Assembly: GCA_012032575.1 (NCBI GenBank)
Contig: JAAUSP010000316.1
Span: 1 to 8,607 of the forward strand
Source: Anaerolineales bacterium
GTDB lineage: Bacteria; Chloroflexota; Anaerolineae; 4572-78; J111
Direction of reading: 5' to 3'
Length of the DNA stretch: 8,607 nt
Of this stretch, positions 1-5,721 are shown one piece after another. Both the position numbers and the translations under genes were made by a program. The notes under the pieces were generated by a model. The model searched no databases, was not told the DNA's origin, and worked only from the letters and a program-made list of their open reading frames with translations. Every line of letters begins with the position of its first letter. Positions within the stretch are counted from its first letter, which is position 1.

Positions 1-1314
1 CCCCAAAACGCCGAAACCTTTTTCAGCCGGGGCCGCGCCCTGGTTTTACAAAACGACTATCAGCGGGCCATCAACGACTTCACCCAGGCGATTCAGCTCA
101 ACCCCGACCAGGCCGGTTATTATTACCAGCGCGGGCTGGCCTTTGCCTACCAAAACGACGCCAACCGGGCCATTGACGACTTCAAGCAGGCCATCCGGCT
201 CAATCCCAAAGAAGCCGATATGTACCACAACCTCGGCCTGGCCCTGGCCCACAAGGGCAAATACGAGGAGGCCCTGGAAAATTACCAGCAGGCGCTCCGG
301 CTCAAACCCGACAGCGTCGAAATGCGCCAGAATCGGGGCCTGGCCCACGCTGCCCTGCGCCACTTTGAGGAAGCGATTGCCGATTTCAGTCACGCCCTCC
401 AGCTTGACCCCGACAACGCCGCCACCCACAACTATCGCGGCAGTGTTTACGCCAACAATCGCTATTTTCCCCAGGCCATTGACGACTTTACCCAGGCCAT
501 TCTGCTCAGCCCCAAAGAGGCCGGCTACTATCACAACCGGGGCATCATCTACATGCAACAAAATGCCATCAACGCCGCCATCGAGGATTTCAACCAGGCC
601 ATCCGCCTCAACCCGGAAGACCCGGCGGTGTACGCCAACTGCGGCAACGCCTATTTCAAGCAGGGCGATTACCTGCGGGCCATTGAGGATTACAACCAGG
701 CTCTCCGGCTCGACGCCAACAACGCCGCCACCTTCAAAAATCGGGGTCTGGCCTATGACCGCCTGGGCAACCTGCAGCAGGCCGTCAAGGATTACGGTCG
801 GGCCATCCGCTTGACCCCCGACGACATCAGCGCCTACACCTACCGCGCCGCCGCGTATGAGGCTTTGAACGAGTATCAGCAGGCCATCGGCGATTATGAC
901 CGGGTGCTGGCCGCCGACCCGTCCGACGCCGGCGCGCTGCACAGCCGCGCCCTGGCCTATTACGGCCTGGGCAATTTTGAGCTGGCTCTGCGCGACTTCA
1001 ACGGGGTGCTTGACCTCGACCCCAACGATGCCGCCGCCTTTCACAATCGCGGCCTGACCTTTTACAACCAGGGTAACTACGCCCCCGCCATGCGCGACTT
1101 CGACCAGGCCATTCGCCTCGACCCCGACGACGCCGATGCCGTTTATCACAAAGCTTGTGTCCTGGCCCGGCTCGGTCAGGATGACGCCGCCGTCACCTGG
1201 CTGACCCAGGCCCTCGAACTGGACCCCGGCAAACGCGAGTACGCCAGCAACAGCTCGGATTTTGAAGGGCTGTGGTACAAGCCGGCTTTTAGGAGATTGT
1301 TTGGGTATCAGTAA
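1..1314 (+). CDS. TPR-repeat protein, 5' end outside window
   Basis: The reading frame is open from base 1 and ends at TAA 1312-1314, giving 437 visible residues with no start in the window. The visible part consists of twelve consecutive tetratricopeptide repeats, each exactly 34 residues with no insertion (residues 1-408), and a 29-residue tail. Each repeat follows the TPR consensus: an NRG/YRG-like segment in helix A, A-I/L-x-D-F/Y-x-x-A-I in helix B, and a closing L-N/D-P. The tail (DFEGLWYKPAFRRLFG) resembles the short end motif common after such arrays. TPR arrays form a right-handed superhelix that binds other proteins, so a scaffold or adaptor role is likely, but the partner and location cannot be read here. 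No catalytic domain is visible; one could lie in the missing N-terminus. An internal ATG at 220 lies inside repeat 3 and is not a credible start. Confidence 0.93.
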   Translation, partial: PQNAETFFSRGRALVLQNDYQRAINDFTQAIQLNPDQAGYYYQRGLAFAYQNDANRAIDDFKQAIRLNPKEADMYHNLGLALAHKGKYEEALENYQQALRLKPDSVEMRQNRGLAHAALRHFEEAIADFSHALQLDPDNAATHNYRGSVYANNRYFPQAIDDFTQAILLSPKEAGYYHNRGIIYMQQNAINAAIEDFNQAIRLNPEDPAVYANCGNAYFKQGDYLRAIEDYNQALRLDANNAATFKNRGLAYDRLGNLQQAVKDYGRAIRLTPDDISAYTYRAAAYEALNEYQQAIGDYDRVLAADPSDAGALHSRALAYYGLGNFELALRDFNGVLDLDPNDAAAFHNRGLTFYNQGNYAPAMRDFDQAIRLDPDDADAVYHKACVLARLGQDDAAVTWLTQALELDPGKREYASNSSDFEGLWYKPAFRRLFGYQ

Positions 1315-1337
1315 AACTTAATTTTATGTTACTGCTT

Positions 1338-1366
1338 TTGACAATCTACCCAGCCTAGAATATAAT
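1338..1366 (+). promoter_or_regulatory. Consensus sigma-70-type promoter for rplU-rpmA-rpmE
   Basis: TTGACA at 1338-1343 and TATAAT at 1361-1366 are separated by exactly 17 bp, a perfect match to the housekeeping consensus at both hexamers and in spacing. The 25 bp upstream are AT-rich with short A and T tracts, resembling an UP element. Transcription should begin near 1373, giving a leader of about 73 nt before rplU. A strong promoter fits ribosomal protein genes. Confidence 0.85.
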
Positions 1367-1376
1367 CTATCTTCGT

Positions 1377-1409
1377 GTGTGCCGCAGGTTTGGGCACACT
1401 CATTTTTTG
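1377..1409 (+). promoter_or_regulatory. Hairpin plus T-run in the rplU leader
   Basis: GTGTGCC (1377-1383) pairs perfectly with GGCACAC (1393-1399) around a 9-nt loop, and TCATTTTTTG follows. It begins only a few bases after the predicted rplU transcription start. It could end transcription from the upstream TPR gene, act as an attenuator for the ribosomal operon, or protect the mRNA 5' end. L21 leader elements are known in other bacteria, but I cannot show that this belongs to that family. The 7-bp stem is modest for a terminator. Confidence 0.5.
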
Positions 1410-1445
1410 TTTAAGCAGCAATTATCACCCAGGGAGAGTCCTAGA

Positions 1446-1751
1446 ATGTACGCAGTCATCGAAAGCGGCAGCAAACAGTATCGCGTGGCCGAAGGCGACG
1501 TGATTGAAGTAGAAACATTGCCCGTTGAGCCAGGTAAGGAAGTAGAACTTGAGCGCGTCTTAATGGTAGCCGGCGACGGTGGAGTTAAGGTTGGTACCCC
1601 TACGATTGAAGGCGCTAAAGTTACGGCTACGGTTAAAAGCCACGGGCGCGGCAAAAAAATCATTGTTTATAAACACAAGAAAAATTATCACAAGAAGCAG
1701 GGCCACCGGCAAAATTTCACCCGCCTGCAGATTGATAAAATAACCAGCTAA
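1446..1751 (+). CDS. rplU: 50S ribosomal protein L21 (bL21)
   Basis: The 101-residue product is a full-length bL21, which binds 23S rRNA in the large subunit. It begins [14 protein letters not shown] and has the family pattern throughout: a central V-x-x-V-L-M-V segment, [15 protein letters not shown], and a basic C-terminus with [19 protein letters not shown] followed by FTRLQIDKI. The start is ATG 1446, supported by AGGGAGAG at 1431-1438 with 7 nt spacing. An in-frame GTG at 1377 would add 23 residues unlike any L21 and lies in the leader hairpin, so it is rejected. rpmA follows after 13 nt, the usual rplU-rpmA pairing, and both are read from the promoter at 1338. Confidence 0.97.
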   Translation: MYAVIESGSKQYRVAEGDVIEVETLPVEPGKEVELERVLMVAGDGGVKVGTPTIEGAKVTATVKSHGRGKKIIVYKHKKNYHKKQGHRQNFTRLQIDKITS

Positions 1752-1752
1752 C

Positions 1753-1758
1753 AGGAGG
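1753..1758 (+). promoter_or_regulatory. Strong ribosome-binding site of rpmA
   Basis: AGGAGG lies immediately after the rplU stop codon (TAA 1749-1751) and 6 nt before the rpmA ATG. It is a full-strength Shine-Dalgarno sequence and fixes the rpmA start at 1765. Confidence 0.8.
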
Positions 1759-1764
1759 ATTACC

Positions 1765-2028
1765 ATGGCGCATAAAAAAGGCGGCGGTTCCAGCCGCAAC
1801 GGTCGTGACAGCGCCGGGCAACGTCTCGGCGTCAAGAAATTTGGCGGCGAAGCGGTTCGCTCCGGCAACATTCTGGTTCGGCAGCACGGGACTCAATTTT
1901 ATCCGGGCGTCAATGTCGGCCTGGGTCGAGATTTTACTTTATTTGCCACGATTGACGGCTTTGTAAAGTTTGAGCATATTACCCGCGATAAAAAGCGCAT
2001 CAGCGTTTACCCCGAACAGGTTAAGTAG
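1765..2028 (+). CDS. rpmA: 50S ribosomal protein L27 (bL27)
   Basis: The 87-residue product is a complete bL27, a large-subunit protein whose flexible N-terminus reaches toward the peptidyl transferase centre. It begins [16 protein letters not shown] and continues with [20 protein letters not shown] and [20 protein letters not shown], all family hallmarks. There is no N-terminal pre-sequence of the type cleaved by the Prp protease in Firmicutes, because the mature start AHKKGGG follows Met directly. The gene is translated from a strong AGGAGG, sits 13 nt after rplU and is followed by rpmE after 31 nt, so the three are probably co-transcribed. Confidence 0.98.
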   Translation: MAHKKGGGSSRNGRDSAGQRLGVKKFGGEAVRSGNILVRQHGTQFYPGVNVGLGRDFTLFATIDGFVKFEHITRDKKRISVYPEQVK

Positions 2029-2059
2029 GACAGGCTGTTAGCTCAAGAAAGGTTTTGTT

Positions 2060-2536
2060 ATGAAAAAAGGTATTCATCCTCAATATTATCCCAACGCCCA
2101 GGTTGTTTGTTCCTGCGGTAATACCTGGACCACCGGCTCAACCCAGCCCATGATCCGCACCGATGTTTGCTCGGCCTGCCATCCCTTCTTCACCGGCGAG
2201 CAGCGCATTGTTGATACCGCCGGTCAGGTAGACCGCTTTATGAAACGCCTGGACCGCTATGGGTCGCACCAGGCCGATGTGGTCAAGCGCCAGACCGAAC
2301 TCCAGAAAAAGCAGGAACAGCGCTTTTTGAAGCAGCAGTTGGCCGCCCTTGATCTGAACAGCCAGACTGCTCAGATTTTGAATGACGCCAACATCATTAC
2401 CGTGGGCGATTTGATTAAAAAGGTAGAAAAAGATCAAAAAGGGCTGCTGGCTTTGGAAGGATTCACCCCCAAGTCCCTGGAAGAAGTTCAAGCCAAATTG
2501 GCCGAAGCCAGAGTAACTTATTTTGTCGAAGCGTAA
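2060..2536 (+). CDS. rpmE: 50S ribosomal protein L31 (bL31) with alpha-CTD-like extension
   Basis: Residues 1-68 are a zinc-type (C+) bL31: MKKGIHPQYYPNA at the N-terminus, four zinc-binding cysteines C17, C19, C37 and C40, then the signature HPFFTGEQRIVDTAGQVDRF. bL31 normally ends near residue 65-90, but this one has 158 residues. Residues about 70-95 are charged and Gln/Lys-rich, probably a helical linker (TELQKKQEQRFLKQQ). Residues about 96-150 resemble the helix-hairpin-helix C-terminal domain of RNA polymerase alpha: LDLNSQTAQILNDANI, TVGDLIKK, then GFTPKSLEEVQAKLAEA. By eye alignment, the E. coli alpha DNA-contact residues R265, N268 and G296 are replaced (Q102, Q105, T136), while K298 and S299 are kept (K138, S139). 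UP-element binding is therefore doubtful. AAAGG at 2048-2052 supports ATG 2060. The L31 assignment is firm; the role of the extension is unknown. Confidence 0.93.
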   Translation: MKKGIHPQYYPNAQVVCSCGNTWTTGSTQPMIRTDVCSACHPFFTGEQRIVDTAGQVDRFMKRLDRYGSHQADVVKRQTELQKKQEQRFLKQQLAALDLNSQTAQILNDANIITVGDLIKKVEKDQKGLLALEGFTPKSLEEVQAKLAEARVTYFVEA

Positions 2537-2548
2537 CTGTTCAGCCCT

Positions 2549-2633
2549 CATGTCATTTCGAGGCCTATGGCCTCGAAATCCCTACCGTGCTACATCGGCC
2601 TCGGAGATTTCTCCCTTCGGTCGAAATGACATG
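2549..2633. repeat. Palindromic intergenic repeat after rpmE
   Basis: This 85-bp unit has 13-bp perfect outer inverted arms, CATGTCATTTCGA at 2549-2561 and its complement at 2621-2633. A perfect internal hairpin lies inside the left half: ATTTCGAGGCC (2555-2565) and GGCCTCGAAAT (2569-2579) around a 3-nt loop. GGCCTCG recurs at 2597-2603, so alternative folds exist. The layout, non-coding and ending in the same short motif on opposite strands, resembles REP- or MITE-like units scattered between genes in many environmental genomes. Copy number cannot be judged from one window. Confidence 0.75.
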
Positions 2634-2688
2634 GCGGAGTAGTTACATTTTTGCTTTTCAGATTGCGAACTTTATTGAATTGAAACTG

Positions 2689-2718
2689 GGCAGACCGTCA
2701 TGCGGTCTGCCTCTTTTT
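2689..2718 (+). terminator. Intrinsic terminator or attenuator between rpmE and tdk
   Basis: GGCAGACCG (2689-2697) and CGGTCTGCC (2703-2711) form a perfect 9-bp GC-rich stem with a 5-nt loop, followed by TCTTTTT. This is a textbook intrinsic terminator for the ribosomal cluster. It ends directly against the tdk ribosome-binding site (GGAG 2719-2722), so any tdk promoter must lie upstream and the tdk transcript must include the hairpin. That makes an attenuator or leader hairpin for tdk equally possible. The only promoter-like match seen upstream (TTGCTT 2651, TATTGA 2673) is weak. Confidence 0.75.
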
Positions 2719-2733
2719 GGAGATTGACCGGAT

Positions 2734-3315
2734 ATGTACCATCGTTATGACGGCGGCTGGATTGAACTGATTTGCGGCAGCATGTTTAGCGGCAAAACCG
2801 AAGAGTTGATCCGCCGCCTGGTTCGAGCCGAAATTGCCCGGCAAAAAGTCCAGGTTTTTAAACCCGCGCTGGATAACCGCTATAAGGTCAACAAAGTTAG
2901 CTCTCACAGCGGCAAGTATTATGAAGCGACCGTGGTGGAAGACGCCGCTCAAATTGTCACGCTGCTGAGTCAAGATACGGGCGTGGTCGCCATTGACGAA
3001 GTTCAGTTCTTCGATTGGACGATTGCGGAGTTGTGTGAGCGCCTGGCCAATGAGGGGCGGCGGGTTATTCTGGCCGGGCTGGATATGGATTTCCGGGGCG
3101 AACCCTTCGGCCCGATGCCGCTGTTAATGGCCCAGGCCGAACAGGTGGACAAACTCCAGGCCATCTGTATGGTTTGCGGCGCACCCGCCAGCCGCACCCA
3201 ACGGCTCATTGACGGTCGCCCCGCCCACTACGACGACCCTATAATTATGGTCGGGGCCAGCGAGGTGTATGAGGCCCGCTGCCGCCAGCACCATGAAGTA
3301 CCGCGTCATAAGTAG
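2734..3315 (+). CDS. tdk: Thymidine kinase (TK1-like, type II)
   Basis: The 193-residue product is a complete cytosolic thymidine kinase that phosphorylates thymidine to dTMP in pyrimidine salvage. The Walker A P-loop is GSMFSGKT at residues 15-22. The Walker B-like segment is DEVQFF at 88-93, with E89 as the likely catalytic base. The [11 protein letters not shown] segment at 115-125 is the family signature before the lasso domain. Probable zinc ligands are C145, C148, C183 and H186. The family usually runs to about 190-200 residues. ATG 2734 has GGAG 11 nt upstream, a slightly long spacing. Placement after rpmE recalls the Firmicutes rho-rpmE-tdk-prfA order, but prfA does not follow; the next gene is convergent. 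Confidence 0.97.
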   Translation: MYHRYDGGWIELICGSMFSGKTEELIRRLVRAEIARQKVQVFKPALDNRYKVNKVSSHSGKYYEATVVEDAAQIVTLLSQDTGVVAIDEVQFFDWTIAELCERLANEGRRVILAGLDMDFRGEPFGPMPLLMAQAEQVDKLQAICMVCGAPASRTQRLIDGRPAHYDDPIIMVGASEVYEARCRQHHEVPRHK

Positions 3316-3381
3316 AGGGTAAACGGTAGACAGTAGACGGGGAATCCCCGTCTACTGTCTACTGACTACTGTCTACCCTCT
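3314..3381. repeat. Perfect 18-bp palindrome between convergent genes tdk and htrA
   Basis: GTAGACAGTAGACGGGGA (3326-3343) and its exact complement (3345-3362) flank a single A, so the DNA could form a very stable hairpin. Outer arms AGAGGGTA (3314-3321) and TACCCTCT (3374-3381) extend the symmetry and overlap both stop codons. The arms contain short tandem units of GTAGACA type (GTAGAC-A-GTAGAC, and CTACTG repeated on the right). It fills the whole gap between converging genes and may act as a bidirectional transcription block. No T-run follows on either side, so it is not a standard intrinsic terminator and could be a dispersed repeat. Confidence 0.8.
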
Positions 3382-4664
3382 TAATTTATCTCCTCTGCTT
3401 CGGGGCGAGCCTCCAGGGTTACTTCCACTTTTTGTTCTTTGCCGTTGCGGATGATGGTCAGGGTGACGGCCTCGCCGACGGTGCCCCGCCGGGCCAGGAA
3501 TGAGATAAGATCATCGAACGTCTCAATCTCTTCATCATCTATGGCTGTGATGACATCACCGCCAATTTGAGTCACAAATCCACTACTCAATTCAAAATCA
3601 CGGGTCCCGCTGCGCAAGCCGGCTTTGTCGGCCGGGCTGCCGGAGATGACTTCGGCCACCAACGCGCCGGAAGCTTGGGGTAATTTCATCTCCTCGGCAA
3701 TCTCCGGCGTAACCGTGCTGCCCGAAAAGCCAATCCAGGGGTGTTTATACTGGCCGCCATTGATCAGGCTGGGCACAACCCGCACTACCAAATTGGAGGG
3801 AATGGCAAAGCCCACTCCCAAAAAGCTGCGCTCGCCCAAAGCCGTGCGGCGGGGGACGATGGCCGTGTTAACCCCAATCACTTCCCCCTGAGAGTTGAGC
3901 AGCGGGCCGCCGGAGTTACCGGGATTAATGGCCGCGTCGGTTTGGACAATTTCGGGGATACGAAACGCGCCGGTTTCAGTGGGCAAACTGCGATTGAGGG
4001 CACTGATGATGCCGCTGGTTAAGGTGCCGGACAACCCAAATGGATTACCAATAGCCACGGCTCGCTGGCCGACCCGCAATTGATCCGAATCACTCCAGGC
4101 GACCGGGCGCAATACTTCCGCGGGCAAATCAACTTTGACCACAGCCAAATCACTGTCAGGATCAGACCCTATCACCTCAGCCTGAACGGAGGAACCATCG
4201 TGGAAGGTGACTTCGACTTTGGTGGCATCGGCAATGACGTGGTTATTGGTGATGATGTGGCCTTCGGTATCATAAACAAAACCGGAGCCTTGCCCCTGGG
4301 TAGGGAAAATATCTTCTTCGGAGCCAAGGACCGTTCCTTCTTCTTCCACCGTGACCACAATATTGACCACCGATGGATTGACTCGCTCATACAAGTTAAT
4401 CAACAGCAGTTCTTCGGCGTCGGCTTCGGCAATGGCTTCGGGTGGCAGGGGAGTAGGTTCGGGGGCCAGGGTCGGTGGGGTTTGCAAGCCCACCTGAGCG
4501 TCTTTTAACTCAGTTTCGTTGTCCGCCGGCTGAGCAGCAGTTTCGGTCGAGGCGGCTACCGGAGTTTTGTCATTCAGTGACAGCGATGAAAATAAGGGAC
4601 CGAAATTACAGGCAGTTGAAACAAAGACCAGCAAACTTAATAGAATGTAACGTGGTTGAAACAA
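3381..4664 (-). CDS. HtrA/DegP-like serine protease, probable lipoprotein, one PDZ domain
   Basis: The 427-residue product is a trypsin-like HtrA protease (family S1C) that degrades misfolded proteins outside the membrane. Residues 1-19 form a hydrophobic signal ending VSTAC, which fits a lipobox with C19 as the lipidated residue. A Pro/Thr/Glu-rich stalk covers about 61-76. The protease domain spans about 85-305, with catalytic H142 (TNNHVIAD), D172 (SDLAVVKV) and S251 (GNSGGPL). One PDZ domain covers about 310-415 (PADKAGL, GGDVITAIDD, TIIRNGKE). The start is TTG at 4664-4662, chosen because AGGAGG (4675-4670) lies 5 nt upstream and the signal peptide follows directly; no in-frame ATG is suitable. 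It appears to have its own promoter (4743-4770). It could be named degP, htrA or hhoA; the architecture alone does not decide. Confidence 0.95.
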   Translation of the reverse strand: MFQPRYILLSLLVFVSTACNFGPLFSSLSLNDKTPVAASTETAAQPADNETELKDAQVGLQTPPTLAPEPTPLPPEAIAEADAEELLLINLYERVNPSVVNIVVTVEEEGTVLGSEEDIFPTQGQGSGFVYDTEGHIITNNHVIADATKVEVTFHDGSSVQAEVIGSDPDSDLAVVKVDLPAEVLRPVAWSDSDQLRVGQRAVAIGNPFGLSGTLTSGIISALNRSLPTETGAFRIPEIVQTDAAINPGNSGGPLLNSQGEVIGVNTAIVPRRTALGERSFLGVGFAIPSNLVVRVVPSLINGGQYKHPWIGFSGSTVTPEIAEEMKLPQASGALVAEVISGSPADKAGLRSGTRDFELSSGFVTQIGGDVITAIDDEEIETFDDLISFLARRGTVGEAVTLTIIRNGKEQKVEVTLEARPEAEEIN

Positions 4665-4669
4665 AATGC

Positions 4670-4675
4670 CCTCCT
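4670..4675 (-). promoter_or_regulatory. Ribosome-binding site deciding the TTG start of htrA
   Basis: On the minus strand AGGAGG is followed by five bases and TTG. With no competing ATG nearby, this spacing is the main reason to place the htrA start at the rare codon TTG. Confidence 0.75.
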
Positions 4676-4691
4676 GCCAAAATATAGCGAA

Positions 4692-4715
4692 AGCAGGTAA
4701 CGCCTGTTACCTGCT
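4692..4715 (-). promoter_or_regulatory. Palindrome in the htrA leader
   Basis: AGCAGGTAAC (4692-4701) and GTTACCTGCT (4706-4715) form a perfect 10-bp inverted repeat with a 4-nt centre. It lies between the predicted htrA transcription start (near 4736) and the htrA ribosome-binding site. On the minus strand a T-rich stretch (TTCGCTATATTTT) follows. It could be an operator for a dimeric repressor, a leader hairpin, or the terminator of the upstream metallopeptidase gene. Confidence 0.6.
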
Positions 4716-4742
4716 ATTCTGTGTCGTGATTGGTTGCTATAA

Positions 4743-4770
4743 GTTATACCACAAGAAAATTAAATGTAAA
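4743..4770 (-). promoter_or_regulatory. Predicted sigma-70-type promoter of htrA
   Basis: Reading the minus strand, TTTACA (4770-4765) and TATAAC (4748-4743) are separated by 16 bp, each hexamer one base from consensus. The start would be near 4736, about 70 nt before the TTG start. It lies between the stop codon of the metallopeptidase gene (4786) and htrA, suggesting separate transcription units. Confidence 0.55.
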
Positions 4771-4785
4771 TGAAGCACCAAATTC

Positions 4786-5503
4786 CTAATCGTTGCGCCG
4801 CCCCATCCCGACAAGGATGAAAACCCAGCGGGCCAACTCCAGGATGGCGGCCAGCGCCGCGACCACATAGGTCCAGGCGGCGGCGTTGAGCACGCTGTTC
4901 ACCCCCCGCCAGTTCGCGCTGGTCAACCACATTGTATTGGTAGAGCAGCTTTTTGGCTCTGGCGCTGGCATCCAGCTCGACCGGCAGGGTGACGATGGCA
5001 AAGAAAGCCACGACGGCATACAAAGCCACCCCAAACCAGGCCAGGGTCAGGCCCAGATTGGTCACGCCCAATAAGGTTTCCAACAAAATCCCGCCGATGA
5101 TAATCAGCGGTCCCAGCCAACTGCCAAACTGCACCGCCGGAACCAGGGTGCTGCGAAGCTGCAAGGGCACATACCCTGTAGCGTGCTGCAAGGCGTGACC
5201 GGCTTCGTGCGCCGCCACCCCTACCGCCGCCACCGACGGCACACGGGCCACGTCGGGTGAGAGACGGAGGGTCCGGCTGCGCGGGTCGTAGTGGTCGCTC
5301 AAAAAACCTTGCGTCTCTTCCACCATCACATCGTGCAAACCGTTGGTATCCAGAATTTGGCGGGCCACCTGTGCGCCGGTCAACCCGCGCATGGTTCTGA
5401 CCTGGGCATATTGGTTAAATTTACTTTTGACCATCGCCTGGGCGATAAACCCCAAAATCAGCGCTGGGAGTAGAAAGCACATAAAAGTTGAGTCAAAATA
5501 CAT
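4786..5503 (-). CDS. YugP-family membrane zinc metallopeptidase, one frameshift
   Basis: The product matches the YugP-type neutral zinc metallopeptidase family (Pfam Zn_peptidase_2). It starts MYFDSTFM with a membrane helix at about 7-25, then FNQYAQVRTMRGLTGAQVA and GFLSDHYDPRSRTLRLSPDV, both typical. The zinc motif is HEAGH at residues 99-103, and E176 in LPVELDAS is a possible further ligand (inference). Two more helices lie at about 128-172. After ELAGG the frame breaks in a run of six G (minus strand; C run 4902-4907). Reading one G fewer continues as GVNSVLNAAAWTYVVAA, a C-terminal helix, to the stop at 4786, giving a normal 238-residue protein. Uncorrected, the frame runs into unrelated sequence to 4760. 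Start ATG 5503 has AGGAGG 6 nt upstream. Substrate unknown; a homopolymer sequencing error is more likely than a dead gene. Confidence 0.9.
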
Positions 5504-5509
5504 TCAATA

Positions 5510-5550
5510 CCTCCTCAAAAAGCCTGATAAGGCTTAATGGTCAAATTATA
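5510..5550 (-). promoter_or_regulatory. Promoter -10, leader hairpin and RBS of the metallopeptidase gene
   Basis: On the minus strand a consensus TATAAT (5550-5545) would start transcription near 5538; no good -35 hexamer is visible. A 6-bp hairpin follows at once, AAGCCT (5535-5530) with AGGCTT (5525-5520) around TATC, then a T-run, then AGGAGG (5515-5510). The stem is short, so a regulatory role is only a possibility. Confidence 0.5.
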
Positions 5551-5641
5551 CTCAACTTGTGTTAGAAATAAATTAGACCGGCATAGAAATTTGAAGAATT
5601 CCCCCGAAAAAGAGGCACTTTAATAGGCAAAATCCTCTCAA

Positions 5642-5670
5642 TTGGCAATCCATAAAGGAAAGAGTAAAAT
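5642..5670 (+). promoter_or_regulatory. Predicted sigma-70-type promoter of acnA
   Basis: TTGGCA (5642-5647) and TAAAAT (5665-5670) are 17 bp apart, each hexamer one base from consensus. Transcription would begin near 5677, with a leader of about 45 nt. The divergent gap (5504-5721) also contains the metallopeptidase promoter. The remaining bases (about 5551-5640) show no gene, tRNA or repeat that I can recognise. Confidence 0.55.
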
Positions 5671-5707
5671 AGGGTCTTATTGCTGACAGTTGATTCTATC
5701 TTTAAAT

Positions 5708-5713
5708 AAGGAG
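5708..5713 (+). promoter_or_regulatory. Ribosome-binding site of acnA
   Basis: AAGGAG lies 8 nt before ATG 5722 and supports that start, from which the protein aligns with the usual aconitase N-terminus. Confidence 0.7.
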
Positions 5714-5721
5714 TGTAAACA

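Noticed and set aside
46..1149. Long minus-strand open frame (367 codons) opposite the TPR gene
   Set aside because: Its Val/Gly-rich repetitive product follows the 34-residue period of the TPR repeats on the other strand, so it is a shadow of codon bias; the TPR frame has a convincing family match.
1377..1445. N-terminal extension of L21 from GTG 1377
   Set aside because: The extra 23 residues are unlike L21, overlap a hairpin near the transcription start, and ATG 1446 has a well-placed ribosome-binding site.
2549..2718. CRISPR-like or riboswitch interpretation of the rpmE-tdk gap
   Set aside because: There are no regularly spaced direct repeats, and the structure is explained by one palindromic unit plus one terminator-like hairpin.
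4080..4508. 142-codon plus-strand open frame inside htrA
   Set aside because: It lies entirely opposite the htrA protease domain and linker, which has an intact catalytic triad; it is a shadow.
4760..4900. Alternative C-terminus of the metallopeptidase in the uncorrected frame to 4760
   Set aside because: The Arg-rich tail has no family resemblance, whereas the shifted frame gives the expected membrane helix and stop at 4786.
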